Shown here one piece after another: positions 43,751 to 51,757 of a stretch of 64,000 nucleotides of DNA (position 1 is its first letter; every line of letters starts with the position of its first letter). A model generated the notes under the pieces. It was given only the letters and a program-made list of their open reading frames with translations. It ran no database searches and had not been told where the DNA came from. Both the position numbers and the translations under genes were made by a program. This DNA is from an uncultured Campylobacter sp. GTDB lineage: Bacteria > Campylobacterota > Campylobacteria > Campylobacterales > Campylobacteraceae. The stretch is from positions 1 to 64,000 of the forward strand of contig NZ_CALHVM010000056.1 in assembly GCF_938039205.1 (NCBI RefSeq). Reading direction: 5' to 3'.

Positions 43751-44211
43751 GCGAGCAAGCTAATAATAAATTATTAACCGACGTTTTCGTAGAAGGCGCT
43801 AGAAAGGGCTGGGATATCGCCGTTCACAACACTATCCCAAACGTCCTTATGGCTTTTGTTATCATACACATCCTAAAGGTCTCTGGCGCACTTGATATCA
43901 TAGGCAAGTATCTTGGCTTTGTTATGCTGCCGCTTGGGCTTCCGGGCGAGTCGATAGCGGTTATCATGGCGGCGTTTCTTAGCTGGGGAGGGTCTGCTGG
44001 CGTGCTAGTGGCGCTGGTTCAGGGCGGCACTCTAACGGCTCCCGATATCGCAGTACTGATCCCAGGCATGGCGCTAGTAGGCTCTACGGTGCAGTATATG
44101 GGTCGCGTGCTAGGCGTGCTGGGCATCCCGGGCAAGCACTACTTGGTGCTGTTTGGCATATGTATCCTAAACGCCTATCTGGCTATGTTTGTAATGAGTC
44201 TCATCGTATAA
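43747..44211 (+). CDS. YjiG-like inner-membrane protein (nucleoside-recognition/Gate domain)
   Basis: A 154-residue membrane protein that matches the pattern of E. coli YjiG along its length: F(V)EGARKGWDIAVHNTIPNVLMAFVIIHILK, then LGLPGES, and VQYMGRVLGV near the end. It should be the second half of the transporter with the preceding gene. The M20 peptidase follows after 11 bp. Confidence 0.85.
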   Translation: MSEQANNKLLTDVFVEGARKGWDIAVHNTIPNVLMAFVIIHILKVSGALDIIGKYLGFVMLPLGLPGESIAVIMAAFLSWGGSAGVLVALVQGGTLTAPDIAVLIPGMALVGSTVQYMGRVLGVLGIPGKHYLVLFGICILNAYLAMFVMSLIV

Positions 44212-44222
44212 AAGGATAGTCC

Positions 44223-45341
44223 ATGAAACAAGAGGAGCTGAAACAATATCTAGCCGAGCTAAAGGAGCTAACCGATATCGAGAGTCCGACGTCTAGCATA
44301 GAGGGTGTAAATAGCGTCGCAAAGTGGTTTATAAATAAAGCTGATAAGCTCGGCCTAAAGCACGAAAAGGTCGTGCTTGGCACCGATAAGGTCGCTGACT
44401 GCCTACTTATCTCAAATAATCCGAACGCTGCGAAATTCGACGTGCTTTTCGTTGCGCATATGGATACGGTTTTTCCCGTTGGTTCGGTGCAAAACACCCC
44501 TTTTACTCAGAACGAGGGCAGGGTAAATGCGCTAGGCGTCATCGACGATAAGGGCGGCGCGCTACTATCGCTCTACGTCATCAAGGAGCTTGATCTTAGT
44601 AAAATCAACGTCGCTTTGTTTCTAAACTCGCACGAGGAGACGGGGTCAAATTTCACCAAAGAAAAGATCCGCGAATACGCGAGAAAGTCCAAATTTTGCC
44701 TCGTGATGGAGCCTGCTCGCGAGGACGGCTCGATGGTGGCGACTAGAAAAGGCGTAATGACCTACGTGATAGATTTTCACGGCGTGGGCGCGCATGCGGG
44801 CAATCATCCCGAGCTCGGTCGCTCGGCGCTCGTCGAGGCGGCAAATTTTGTAGTCGAGCTATCAAAGCTGACTGATTTTGCGGCGGGACATACCTTTAAC
44901 TCCATCATCACAAACGGCGGCACCGCGCACAACGTAGTGCCCGAGTTTGCCAGCGTGACCTGCGAGATGAGGTATAAATTTGCCTCCTCGGTCGAGTTTT
45001 TTAACAAAAAGTTGGATGAAATCCTAAGCAAACCGTTTATAAACGGCGTAACTCACAAAAAGACGCTAATCAACGAAGAAGCGCCGATGATAGACGAGCA
45101 AAATTTGCCGAGGATCAAAGCGGTCTTTGACGAGGTCGCCAAAGAAACGGGCGCAAAGGTGAGCTGGGTGGACGCCGGCGGTCTAAGCGACGGCAATATA
45201 ACGGCCTCGGCTGGCTGCCCGACGATTGACGGACTAGGGCCTACGGGCAGAAATATGCACACCAAAAACGAGTATATGGACGCTAGCTCCGTCGTGCCAA
45301 AGTGCAATCTCGTGCTAGACGTCATCAAAAAGCTTGTTTAA
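44223..45341 (+). CDS. M20 metallopeptidase, glutamate carboxypeptidase (CPG2) type
   Basis: Zinc-dependent peptidase of family M20. The VAHMDTVFPVG metal motif, LNSHEETGS with the catalytic glutamate, MEPAR, and the dimerisation-domain motif GVGAHAGNHPELGRSALVEAANFV are clear. Close relatives cut C-terminal glutamate from peptides or folates. There is no signal peptide. It is the third gene of an operon with a YjiH/YjiG transporter, which suggests it digests an imported peptide or N-acyl amino acid. AAAGGA precedes the ATG. Confidence 0.88.
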   Translation: MKQEELKQYLAELKELTDIESPTSSIEGVNSVAKWFINKADKLGLKHEKVVLGTDKVADCLLISNNPNAAKFDVLFVAHMDTVFPVGSVQNTPFTQNEGRVNALGVIDDKGGALLSLYVIKELDLSKINVALFLNSHEETGSNFTKEKIREYARKSKFCLVMEPAREDGSMVATRKGVMTYVIDFHGVGAHAGNHPELGRSALVEAANFVVELSKLTDFAAGHTFNSIITNGGTAHNVVPEFASVTCEMRYKFASSVEFFNKKLDEILSKPFINGVTHKKTLINEEAPMIDEQNLPRIKAVFDEVAKETGAKVSWVDAGGLSDGNITASAGCPTIDGLGPTGRNMHTKNEYMDASSVVPKCNLVLDVIKKLV

Positions 45342-45348
45342 ATTTAAC

Positions 45349-45379
45349 GGCAAAAGGGTCAAATCTGATTCCTTTTGCC
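45349..45379 (+). terminator. Terminator after the M20 peptidase operon
   Basis: GGCAAAAGG and CCTTTTGCC form a perfect 9-bp stem with a 13-nt loop, 7 bp past the stop codon, followed by TTAAATTTT. Confidence 0.65.
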
Positions 45380-45406
45380 TTAAATTTTAAAATTTTAAAG
45401 CCTTGT

Positions 45407-45441
45407 TTTGTAGCTAAATTTAGTCCAAATTTAGCTACAAA
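45407..45441. repeat. 15-bp perfect inverted repeat with AAATTT arms
   Basis: TTTGTAGCTAAATTT pairs exactly with AAATTTAGCTACAAA around a 5-nt loop (AGTCC). It lies between the peptidase terminator and the decayed Hcp-like gene. Confidence 0.7.
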
Positions 45442-45501
45442 TTTCACCATAAAATTTAAAATAAAAACTGCCAATTTTAACACTCCCATATCCTTTCGTA
45501 C

Positions 45502-45507
45502 TATAAT
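45502..45507 (+). promoter_or_regulatory. -10 box of the decayed Sel1/Hcp-like gene
   Basis: TATAAT 31 bp before the ATG, with a perfect AAAGGAGG site in between. Both start signals are intact although the gene is broken. Confidence 0.5.
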
Positions 45508-45537
45508 TTCATTATAAATCTATTTAAAGGAGGCGCT

Positions 45538-46244
45538 ATGAAAAAGCTACTTTTGAGTGCTGCGACGATCGGCATTTTGGTTGCTTTTGCTCAGGCAAAT
45601 CCGTCTGCTGACTACGGCGAAGCGTTAAAAGCTAAGGCGCAAGGCGATTACGCAAGCGCGACGGCGCTTTTTAAATCTGCTTGCTACGAGGGCGGCAACG
45701 ACTAGGCAGGGAGGTAAAGCCTAGAAGGGTACTAAAAGCGCCTGAAAGACCAAAGGATAGCGAAGAGCTGGTAACTGCCGCAAAAGAGTGCCAATAGGGT
45801 AGCACCGAGCAGTGCAAAAAGGCTTTTGGTCTTTATCAAGAAAACCGCCACAGCGAGAAATTTAAAGCATCGTCAAAGGGCTGCGAACTAGGCAGTGCAG
45901 TGCTTTGCGAGGAGGCGGGTCTGGCATACGTGAGAGGTTACGGCGTCCAGCAGGATCAGGGTACTGCCGCTCAGTTTTTCTTAAAAGCTTGTAATGCCAA
46001 TAACGCATCCGCGTGCGCACGAATAGGCGTCATGGCTAGAGATATGGGCAATGTCGATGCTGCGGCGGAGATACTGGAACAGGCATGTCAGTCGCTTCCG
46101 TGAGCTTGCAGGGACCTAGCGATGATATATCAAAACGACTCATATGACCGCAAAGACGAAGAAAAGGCGCGCGCTTTATATAAAAAGGCGTGCGACGGCG
46201 GAGATAATATCGGCTGCGCCGGACTTCAGCAGATGGGCCAGTAA
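45538..46244 (+). pseudogene. Decayed Sel1-repeat / Hcp-like cysteine-rich secreted protein
   Basis: It begins with a clean signal peptide (MKKLLLSAATIGILVAFAQA) and a Sel1-type repeat (DYGEALKAKAQGDYASATALFKSACYEGGND), then stops at 45703. In another frame the repeats continue with paired cysteines (FKASSKGCELGSAVLCEEAG, FLKACNANNASACARIG, LYKKACDGGDNIGCAGL), broken by further stops near 45798 and at 46101, to an end at 46244. The spacing of alanine-rich helices and cysteines is that of Helicobacter Hcp proteins. At least one frameshift and two nonsense codons make it a pseudogene. Confidence 0.8.
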
Positions 46245-46481
46245 GGTCATCTAAAGCAAAAGACTGCACAGAGGAATAAATTTGAAGCCGAATTTTATTG
46301 GCGCAGTCTTTGATTTCGTCGCGTTTACGGCGAATTTTGGCGGACTTGGTTTCGTCAAATTTGAGCTTATTTGACGGCGACAAATTTGACGCCTATAACT
46401 CGTTTTTTTAAATTTAGCGGCTTAGATTTTGATTTTTGCTTATTTTTTAGTAAAATGAGCGCTAAATTTAAAGGAGAAAAT

Positions 46482-46691
46482 ATGCCAAAAGACGCAAACG
46501 ATACCGAACTAAACGCCGGAGATAACGTAACTTTGACCAAAGATCTAAAAGTAAAAGGCGCGGGCGCGACGCTAAAGCGCGGAACCATGGTGAAAAATAT
46601 TAAAATCACGGACGACGACAAAGAAATCGAAGGCAAGATCGATAAAATGGGCGTTATAGTGCTAAAGACGGAGTTTTTAAAGAAGGCTTAA
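46482..46691 (+). CDS. PhnA-domain protein, C-terminal domain only
   Basis: A 69-residue protein matching the C-terminal half of PhnA/YjdM (DANDTELNAGDNVTLTKDLKVKGAGATLKRGTMVKNIKITDDDKEIEGKID). The N-terminal zinc-ribbon half of the usual ~110-residue protein is absent. The ATG has a strong AAAGGAG site, so this short form is probably natural. Despite its name the family has no proven role in phosphonate use. Confidence 0.8.
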   Translation: MPKDANDTELNAGDNVTLTKDLKVKGAGATLKRGTMVKNIKITDDDKEIEGKIDKMGVIVLKTEFLKKA

Positions 46692-46826
46692 TCTCGTCTA
46701 TGAAAAACGTAAATTTGACGCAAGATCGTTAAATTTGCGTACCTACAAAACTTAGATATACGCGTATTTTTACGCATATTAAAAATCATAAGATCTAGCC
46801 CAAGCTATCCTTAAACACGAAAAAGC

Positions 46827-46832
46827 TATAAT
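46827..46832 (+). promoter_or_regulatory. -10 box of rnpB
   Basis: TATAAT seven bases before the inferred 5' end of the RNase P RNA. Confidence 0.65.
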
Positions 46833-46839
46833 CGCGCCC

Positions 46840-47162
46840 AAGGTATGGCAAGTGATTGCTTTTGCGTAGACAAAAGAGGAAAGTCCGAGCTGCAATAAGA
46901 CGGAGTTCCATCTAACGGATGGCTGGGGCGACCCAAGGGATAGTGTAACAGAAAGCAAACTGCCGCTTTGGCGGTAAAGGTGAAACGGCGGGGTAAGAGC
47001 CCACCAGCGCGGCGTGTAAGCGCGGCGGCTATATAAACCCAACTCGCAGCAAGAAGGGGTGGTTTTGAGTCTTATGTCAAACCCTTCGCTAGAGCCAAAT
47101 TGTAAAATTTGGAGTAGATAAATAATCATTCACGACAGAACTCGGCTTATCGCCATGCCTTT
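46840..47162 (+). ncRNA. rnpB: RNase P RNA
   Basis: Catalytic RNA that trims the 5' leader of tRNA precursors. Conserved blocks appear in the expected order: GAGGAAAGTCCGAGC (46876 region), ACAGAAAGCAAACTGCC, GGTAAGAGCCCACCAGCG, TTCGCTAGAG and the 3' ACAGAACTCGGCTTAT. The ends pair as the P1 helix, GGTATGGC at 46842-46849 with GCCATGCC at 47152-47159, followed by a T run. Type A-like bacterial structure is likely. Confidence 0.96.
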
Positions 47163-47398
47163 TTACTACTTTTATTTCATCAAATTTAGCTAGCTTGGAT
47201 TTTTTAAATTCGTGGGTTTGGTTGCGATAAACCGCTATCTGGACGGCGCGTTTTGCGAAGCTTGGCAAATTTAAGCTGAGGTTTGCGGCGAGCAGCAGAG
47301 TAAAATTTGATCAAATTTGGCGAGGCGGAATCGGGTTTAAATTTGACGGCTACGGACAGGGTTTAAGTTTGAAACGGCGCAAGGCGCGTTTTTGGAGC

Positions 47399-47815
47399 CT
47401 AAATACTCCAAATTTCTAAAATTTGCGGGCACATAGTATTAACGGCTAGCTTAAATTTAGATTTTTGTTCGTCGTTTGGCTCGTTTATGGTTTCAAATTT
47501 TCCAAACATCTCGGCGACTTCAAGCCAGCCTGCCATATCCAGATTAAATTTAACCAAATTTGACGCGCAAAGATATCCCGCGTCGTGGTCGTAAAAAGCA
47601 ACCTTGCCGTCATCTAAGCAGGCTAGCCAAAGATCGCCCGTGCCAGTATCTGCAAAGATATAAAACTCGCGCACTATCTCGCTCTCGCCCTCAAAAACAA
47701 AATTCGCTTCATCGTTAAATTTGACTAGTTCGTGCTCCTTTAGCACTCTAAAGTCGCCCGCTATTTCCGCGCCGAGTCTATCTTTTAAAGCGTCCTTTAT
47801 AGCGTTTTTCGTCAT
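47399..47815 (-). CDS. SMI1/KNR4 (SUKH)-like protein
   Basis: A 138-residue acidic protein whose core (VREFYIFADTGTGDLWLACLDDGKVAFYDHDAG) has the pattern of the SUKH superfamily: strand, FA-x-G-x-GD, and a Y-x-HD motif. Many bacterial SUKH proteins are immunity proteins against secreted nuclease toxins. No toxin gene is next to it; it stands alone between rnpB and the flagellar genes. The assignment is by eye. Confidence 0.6.
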   Translation of the reverse strand: MTKNAIKDALKDRLGAEIAGDFRVLKEHELVKFNDEANFVFEGESEIVREFYIFADTGTGDLWLACLDDGKVAFYDHDAGYLCASNLVKFNLDMAGWLEVAEMFGKFETINEPNDEQKSKFKLAVNTMCPQILEIWSI

Positions 47816-47886
47816 ATCTTTGCCTTTGTGGGATAAAATTTAGAAGGAAATTTGAGATAAAAAGCGCCGTAAATTTGAGAAATTAT

Positions 47887-48105
47887 TTACGACGCTATGT
47901 ATTTTTTTACGTTTTTTAGTTTTTCTAGCTCTTTGCCGAGCTCGGCTCTGTTTTTTTGTATCAAATTTATCGCTGCACCCAGAAGTTCCTGAGCTTGCAG
48001 GGCATCCTCTAGGCTGTCAAATTTACTAGGAGTCTCGTCCGCTAGTGCCGCGATAGTCTCCGCGTCATTGCTAGCGACGGCTATTTTTAGCTCATCCAGC
48101 CACAT
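47887..48105 (-). CDS. Small helical protein after fliS, FliT-like position
   Basis: A 72-residue helical protein that follows fliS with a 14-bp overlap. The ATG at 48105 (MWLDELKIAVASNDAETIAAL) is chosen because an earlier ATG 13 codons upstream would give a basic leader with no homology-like features. Its place after fliDS is that of fliT in enteric bacteria and of Cj0550 in C. jejuni. A flagellar chaperone role is only inferred. Confidence 0.6.
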   Translation of the reverse strand: MWLDELKIAVASNDAETIAALADETPSKFDSLEDALQAQELLGAAINLIQKNRAELGKELEKLKNVKKYIAS

Positions 48106-48484
48106 CGGCTTGCCCCGCGCCAGTCGTCTCTTTCCATGCTTCAAGTAGCTGTTTGGTTACGCTCACGACCTCGTTTAGGCTCTGCTCGTCGTTGTTTATA
48201 TTTGCCATCGACAGCAGTTGGATCTGTCTCGTATAAAGTCCGCTTAGATAGTGCGCGACGCTACCTTGGTTGTAGTCTAATGAGTTTAGAAGCTCGATAA
48301 AGATGGCGTTCGTGCGGTTTATAAAATATACTTTTTTCTCCACGTCGTTATCTTGCATCGCTTTTCTAGCTCTAAAAATAAATCTCAAAACGCCCTCGTA
48401 AAGCATCTCGATGAGCTTAGTAGGCGACTCGATGCCGCCTACCGCGTTTTGCGAATACGCCGCGTGTGCAGTGTTGTATTGCAT
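48092..48484 (-). CDS. fliS: Flagellin chaperone FliS
   Basis: Cytoplasmic export chaperone that binds the C terminus of flagellin and prevents early assembly. The N-terminal AYSQNAVGGIESPTKLIEMLYEGVLRFIFRA and the later GLYTRQIQLLSMANINND segment are typical, and 130 residues is normal. It lies 11 bp after fliD, in the flaG-fliD-fliS operon. Confidence 0.93.
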   Translation of the reverse strand: MQYNTAHAAYSQNAVGGIESPTKLIEMLYEGVLRFIFRARKAMQDNDVEKKVYFINRTNAIFIELLNSLDYNQGSVAHYLSGLYTRQIQLLSMANINNDEQSLNEVVSVTKQLLEAWKETTGAGQADVAG

Positions 48485-48495
48485 AAATTTACCTT

Positions 48496-50229
48496 TTATT
48501 TCTTGTTATATTCGGCTTCGATCATCGATTTCAGCGACGAAAATTCGCTATTTAACTTGCTGATGATCTTGTCATATGCCAAAAATCGCTCTTCCATCGT
48601 GGCGTATTTTGCATCGAGCGACTTTTGCGTCTTTTCTTTTTCGGCATCGAGCGTTTTTTTCTCCTCGATCAGGCTTTGTCCGTATTTGGTTAAAGAGCCG
48701 TTTTTTGAGTTGATTAGCCCATCTATAGTCTTTTTCGCCGAGGAAAAGATGCCGTTTACGGTCGTATTTTTCGGTGTTACGGTTGATTCGCTAAAGCCCA
48801 CGGCGTTTAGCGCCGCTCCAGAACCCTTTATGCTTATTGCCGTACCGTTTGTAGTTTTTAGCGATATGCCGTCTTCGTTTGCGGTTAGCGTCGCTTGTAC
48901 GCCCGATATTCCGGCATCGTTTATAGCTTTTAGCAGCGCTAGAGCGTTTTCTTTTGCCGAATTTGACGCAGGCGTAGCGGCTAAATTTATCTTTTTGCCG
49001 TTTATCACTAGATCATCGCCGCCGATAGTGAGCGCGCCGCTATCTACCGGTTTTGAGCTAAGAATCTGAGCCGTGCCGTAGGTAGTGCCGCCGGCAAATA
49101 TCTTTTGGACGCTTTGCAAATCCTCATCTAGTTTTTTGCTGAGTTTTGAGCTATCTAGCTCTAGCAAACCTTCTTTGTTTAGACTTAGACCGTAGTCGGC
49201 TAAATTTGCTGTCTTTGTTACGTTATCTTTCGTGTAGGTCTGATTGCCGAATAAAATTTTATTTAGCGTCGATTTTATCGTATTTATCTCACTCACGCCT
49301 TGGAAAGTGCCCGATTTTTTCGTGTCCGAATCATAATCGGTAGCGACTTTTAGGTTGTTTACGAGATTATTATACGCCGTCACCATGCTTTGCATGCTCT
49401 CTTTTATCGCGCTCGTGTCCTCTTTGACGCTAAAAGTCGTCTTGCCGGTATCTTTTAGTTTTATCGTCATTCCTAAATTTAGATCTTTTACCTCGTTGCC
49501 GCTTCGTTTTATCGTAATGCCGTTGTAGACGAACTCGGCGTCTTGTGCCGTTGAGATTTTGTTGTTTGCGATATTTGCGCTATCCCAGCCTAATTTTTGC
49601 AAAACGTCGTCTGCACCGGTTAGGGCTGTGCCATCACTATCGACATTTGTTATCTCGACTTTATTTTCTGCACCGGTTTCTTTGGACTGCAATATAAGCT
49701 GATACGGATCTTCGCCGCCAACCTTCATCGCTTTTGCCGAGACGGCGCCGTTTGTGACCTCGTTGATCTTATCGGCTAGCTCTTCTAGCGTAGTGGAGTT
49801 TTTAACCTCGATTTTATAGGTTTGGTCTCCGACTTTTATACCAAAGGTTCCGTTTTTGCCGATAAACGAGCTTGAGGTGCCAAATTTAGTACTTTGATAA
49901 ACGTCTTTTTTGGCTAATTGCTTAACATCTATGTCGATATCTTGTACTGCGACGCCCGCACTCACGCTTATATCTGCGCTCTTTCCATCCGAACTAGTGG
50001 TTCTTTTTTGATATGAGCTATCGTCTGCTAGAGTTGAAACTGAGGAGCGAAAAGTGCCTATTAGCGTTTTTAGAGCGGTCAGATCTTTTTGCTTTGTCGC
50101 ATTTGCCGTGATTTTAGCAGTTACGGGTTTTATCTGACCCGCTTCGTCGGCGGCTTTTAGCTTATCTATAACGTCTTGCGTTAAAACTTGGCTACCAAAG
50201 CCAAGCGAAGAAACTTTACCTAGTGCCAT
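48496..50229 (-). CDS. fliD: Flagellar filament cap protein FliD
   Basis: Hook-associated protein 2, which forms the cap at the filament tip and folds flagellin there. N-terminal helix (LGFGSQVLTQDVIDKLKAADE) and C-terminal helical region (DAEKEKTQKSLDAKYATMEERFLAYDKIISKLNSEFSSLKSMI) frame variable central domains with flagellin hook IN-type motifs. The length of 577 is close to that of C. jejuni FliD (about 640). Confidence 0.95.
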   Translation of the reverse strand: MALGKVSSLGFGSQVLTQDVIDKLKAADEAGQIKPVTAKITANATKQKDLTALKTLIGTFRSSVSTLADDSSYQKRTTSSDGKSADISVSAGVAVQDIDIDVKQLAKKDVYQSTKFGTSSSFIGKNGTFGIKVGDQTYKIEVKNSTTLEELADKINEVTNGAVSAKAMKVGGEDPYQLILQSKETGAENKVEITNVDSDGTALTGADDVLQKLGWDSANIANNKISTAQDAEFVYNGITIKRSGNEVKDLNLGMTIKLKDTGKTTFSVKEDTSAIKESMQSMVTAYNNLVNNLKVATDYDSDTKKSGTFQGVSEINTIKSTLNKILFGNQTYTKDNVTKTANLADYGLSLNKEGLLELDSSKLSKKLDEDLQSVQKIFAGGTTYGTAQILSSKPVDSGALTIGGDDLVINGKKINLAATPASNSAKENALALLKAINDAGISGVQATLTANEDGISLKTTNGTAISIKGSGAALNAVGFSESTVTPKNTTVNGIFSSAKKTIDGLINSKNGSLTKYGQSLIEEKKTLDAEKEKTQKSLDAKYATMEERFLAYDKIISKLNSEFSSLKSMIEAEYNKK

Positions 50230-50231
50230 TT

Positions 50232-50603
50232 TTAGCTCTCCTTGTCAAATAAAACTCCGACCGCCTCTCTAAAATATTCGCTTAGCTTCATTGCCTGTTC
50301 GGTCGGGATTTTGCGGATTACTTCGCCGGTTTTCATCTCCATGACGTTTACGTACATCGCGCCTATTTTGTCGTTGTAACCAAAACGTATGCTAGTGCCT
50401 AGATCTTCCATTTGTTTATTTAGCTTTTCCGTGGCTTCTTTTACTTCTTTGCTTAGCGTTTCGTTGTTTTGCTCAGTTAGATTGCGCGTCGTATCTTGCT
50501 GGATCTGCGTCCTTTCGACCTCTCTGGTTTGCGTAGAGCTTTGTGCGTGCGAGCTTGTAGCTACGTTTGCCATCGGCTGGCTCGCTACTTTGAAAATTTC
50601 CAT
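50232..50603 (-). CDS. flaG: FlaG family flagellar protein
   Basis: A 123-residue protein with a disordered polar N terminus and the conserved C-terminal FlaG domain (LNKQMEDLGTSIRFGYNDKIGAMYVNVMEMKTGEVIRKIPTEQAMKLSEYF). FlaG limits filament length in several species. It is the first gene of the flaG-fliD-fliS operon, 2 bp before fliD. Confidence 0.92.
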   Translation of the reverse strand: MEIFKVASQPMANVATSSHAQSSTQTREVERTQIQQDTTRNLTEQNNETLSKEVKEATEKLNKQMEDLGTSIRFGYNDKIGAMYVNVMEMKTGEVIRKIPTEQAMKLSEYFREAVGVLFDKES

Positions 50604-50633
50604 ATTTTCTCCTTTAAATATTTGCTAGCTTCT

Positions 50634-50665
50634 ATATCGTCAAATTTGTAAATTTTTTTAGCCCC
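50634..50665 (-). promoter_or_regulatory. Sigma-28 (FliA) promoter candidate for flaG-fliD-fliS
   Basis: On the minus strand CGATAT (50634-50639), about 30 bases before the flaG start, matches the Campylobacter sigma-28 -10 element, with an A/T-rich TAAAAAAATTT stretch at the right distance for the -35 region. Confidence 0.5.
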
Positions 50666-50750
50666 GTTCGGGAAAATTTTTGCTTAATTTAAATTTTCGC
50701 ATAAATTTGTTAAAATCCAGCCTAAATTAAGGCGAGAAAAAGGAGAATTT

Positions 50751-51128
50751 GTGAAAGTTTCGTTTGAATGCGACTGTATTTTGCTAGGAGAGTCGCTAAG
50801 GCTATTTTTGAGGGATTTTATCTCGCCTAGAAAAGATTGCGACTTTATCGTGGCGGACAAAAAGATAGAGACCAAAAAGCCCGTTTTCGTGATCGCCGAG
50901 CATTCGCCGCATCTAAAAATCCCTTTTAGCAAAGAGGCCCTTATTTCTGCGCTTGAGGAGTTTTACTCGGCGATCCAGTTTTCAGAGCCCATTGCGCTCT
51001 CTCGCGCGACCGCGACCGCAAAAGAAGAAGCCGCGCCGCAAAACGGTTCAAATTTGGAGACTGAGGTTTCAAATTTGATAGATAAATTTAAAGAAGAGCT
51101 ACTTGCGATTCTAAGGAAAGCTCGTTGA
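50751..51128 (+). CDS. Conserved hypothetical protein (Cj1460-like)
   Basis: A 125-residue soluble protein before rsmD. The N-terminal half is an alpha/beta-looking segment (LGESLRLFLRDFISPRKDCDFIVADKKI) and the C-terminal half is a charged helix (EVSNLIDKFKEELLAILRKAR). Function unknown. C. jejuni has a protein in the same position (Cj1460). The next gene starts at a TTG overlapping its stop, so both are coupled. Confidence 0.75.
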   Translation: MKVSFECDCILLGESLRLFLRDFISPRKDCDFIVADKKIETKKPVFVIAEHSPHLKIPFSKEALISALEEFYSAIQFSEPIALSRATATAKEEAAPQNGSNLETEVSNLIDKFKEELLAILRKAR

Positions 51129-51691
51129 AAAATCTCTACGCTACGATTTCAAGCGGCAAATTTAAAGGTAAAAAGCTGCTTTTGCCATCGCTTCAAACTA
51201 CAAGAAGCACAAAAAGCATCGTCAAAGGCTCATTTTTTGATTCGTTTCGCTACGAGCTAGCGGGTAAGGTTTTTATCGAGGCTTTCGGTGGTAGCGCGCT
51301 GATGGCCGCAGAAGCGCTAAGTAACGGCGCGGCAAAGGCCTATGCGGTAGAAATCGACAAAAACGCCTACAAGATCGCGTTACGAAACGCCAAGCTTATC
51401 GGCAACGAGCTTGAGGTCATAAACGGCGATACTTTTGATACTACGCCGGCTATCGTCGCGAGGCAAAATTTGCCCGTTATCTTGTATCTCGATCCGCCTT
51501 TTGATATCAGAGACGGATTTGCGGACGTTTATGAAAAGTGCGTAAATTTGGTGCTAAATTTGCCTAAAGATAAAATTTATCTGATCGCTTTTGAGCATGC
51601 TAGCCATATAAATTTACCCGAAAATATCGGGGCTTTTACGCTTTTAAAATCTAAAAAATTCGGAAATACCTCGCTTAGCTACTATTCTTAA
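51125..51691 (+). CDS. RsmD-family methyltransferase
   Basis: SAM-dependent Rossmann methyltransferase. It has the RsmD starting motif ISSGKFKGKKLLLPS, FIEAFGGSALMAAEALSNGAAKAYAVEID for SAM binding, and the DPPF catalytic motif (LYLDPPFDI). RsmD methylates N2 of G966 in 16S rRNA. The C. jejuni homologue Cj1461 has been treated as a DNA methyltransferase that affects motility, so the target is not certain. The start is TTG, overlapping the preceding stop. Confidence 0.85.
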   Translation: MKNLYATISSGKFKGKKLLLPSLQTTRSTKSIVKGSFFDSFRYELAGKVFIEAFGGSALMAAEALSNGAAKAYAVEIDKNAYKIALRNAKLIGNELEVINGDTFDTTPAIVARQNLPVILYLDPPFDIRDGFADVYEKCVNLVLNLPKDKIYLIAFEHASHINLPENIGAFTLLKSKKFGNTSLSYYS

Positions 51692-51708
51692 ATTCTTGCA
51701 TCAAATTT

Positions 51709-51722
51709 GGAATGCTAATTGC
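51709..51722 (+). promoter_or_regulatory. Sigma-54 promoter for the flgI operon
   Basis: GG at 51709-51710 and GC at 51721-51722 are separated by exactly ten bases, within TTTGGAATGCTAATTGCTTT, a close fit to the Campylobacter sigma-54 consensus (TTTGGAAC-N-TTGCTT). It lies 36 bp before the flgI start. Confidence 0.75.
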
Positions 51723-51757
51723 TTTTAGTCCTTGAAAATACAAATTTAAGGACGAAA

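Noticed and set aside
46371..46481. N-terminal extension of the PhnA-like gene by 37 codons
   Set aside because: The strong AAAGGAG site and ATG at 46482 mark the true start; the extension does not resemble the PhnA zinc ribbon.
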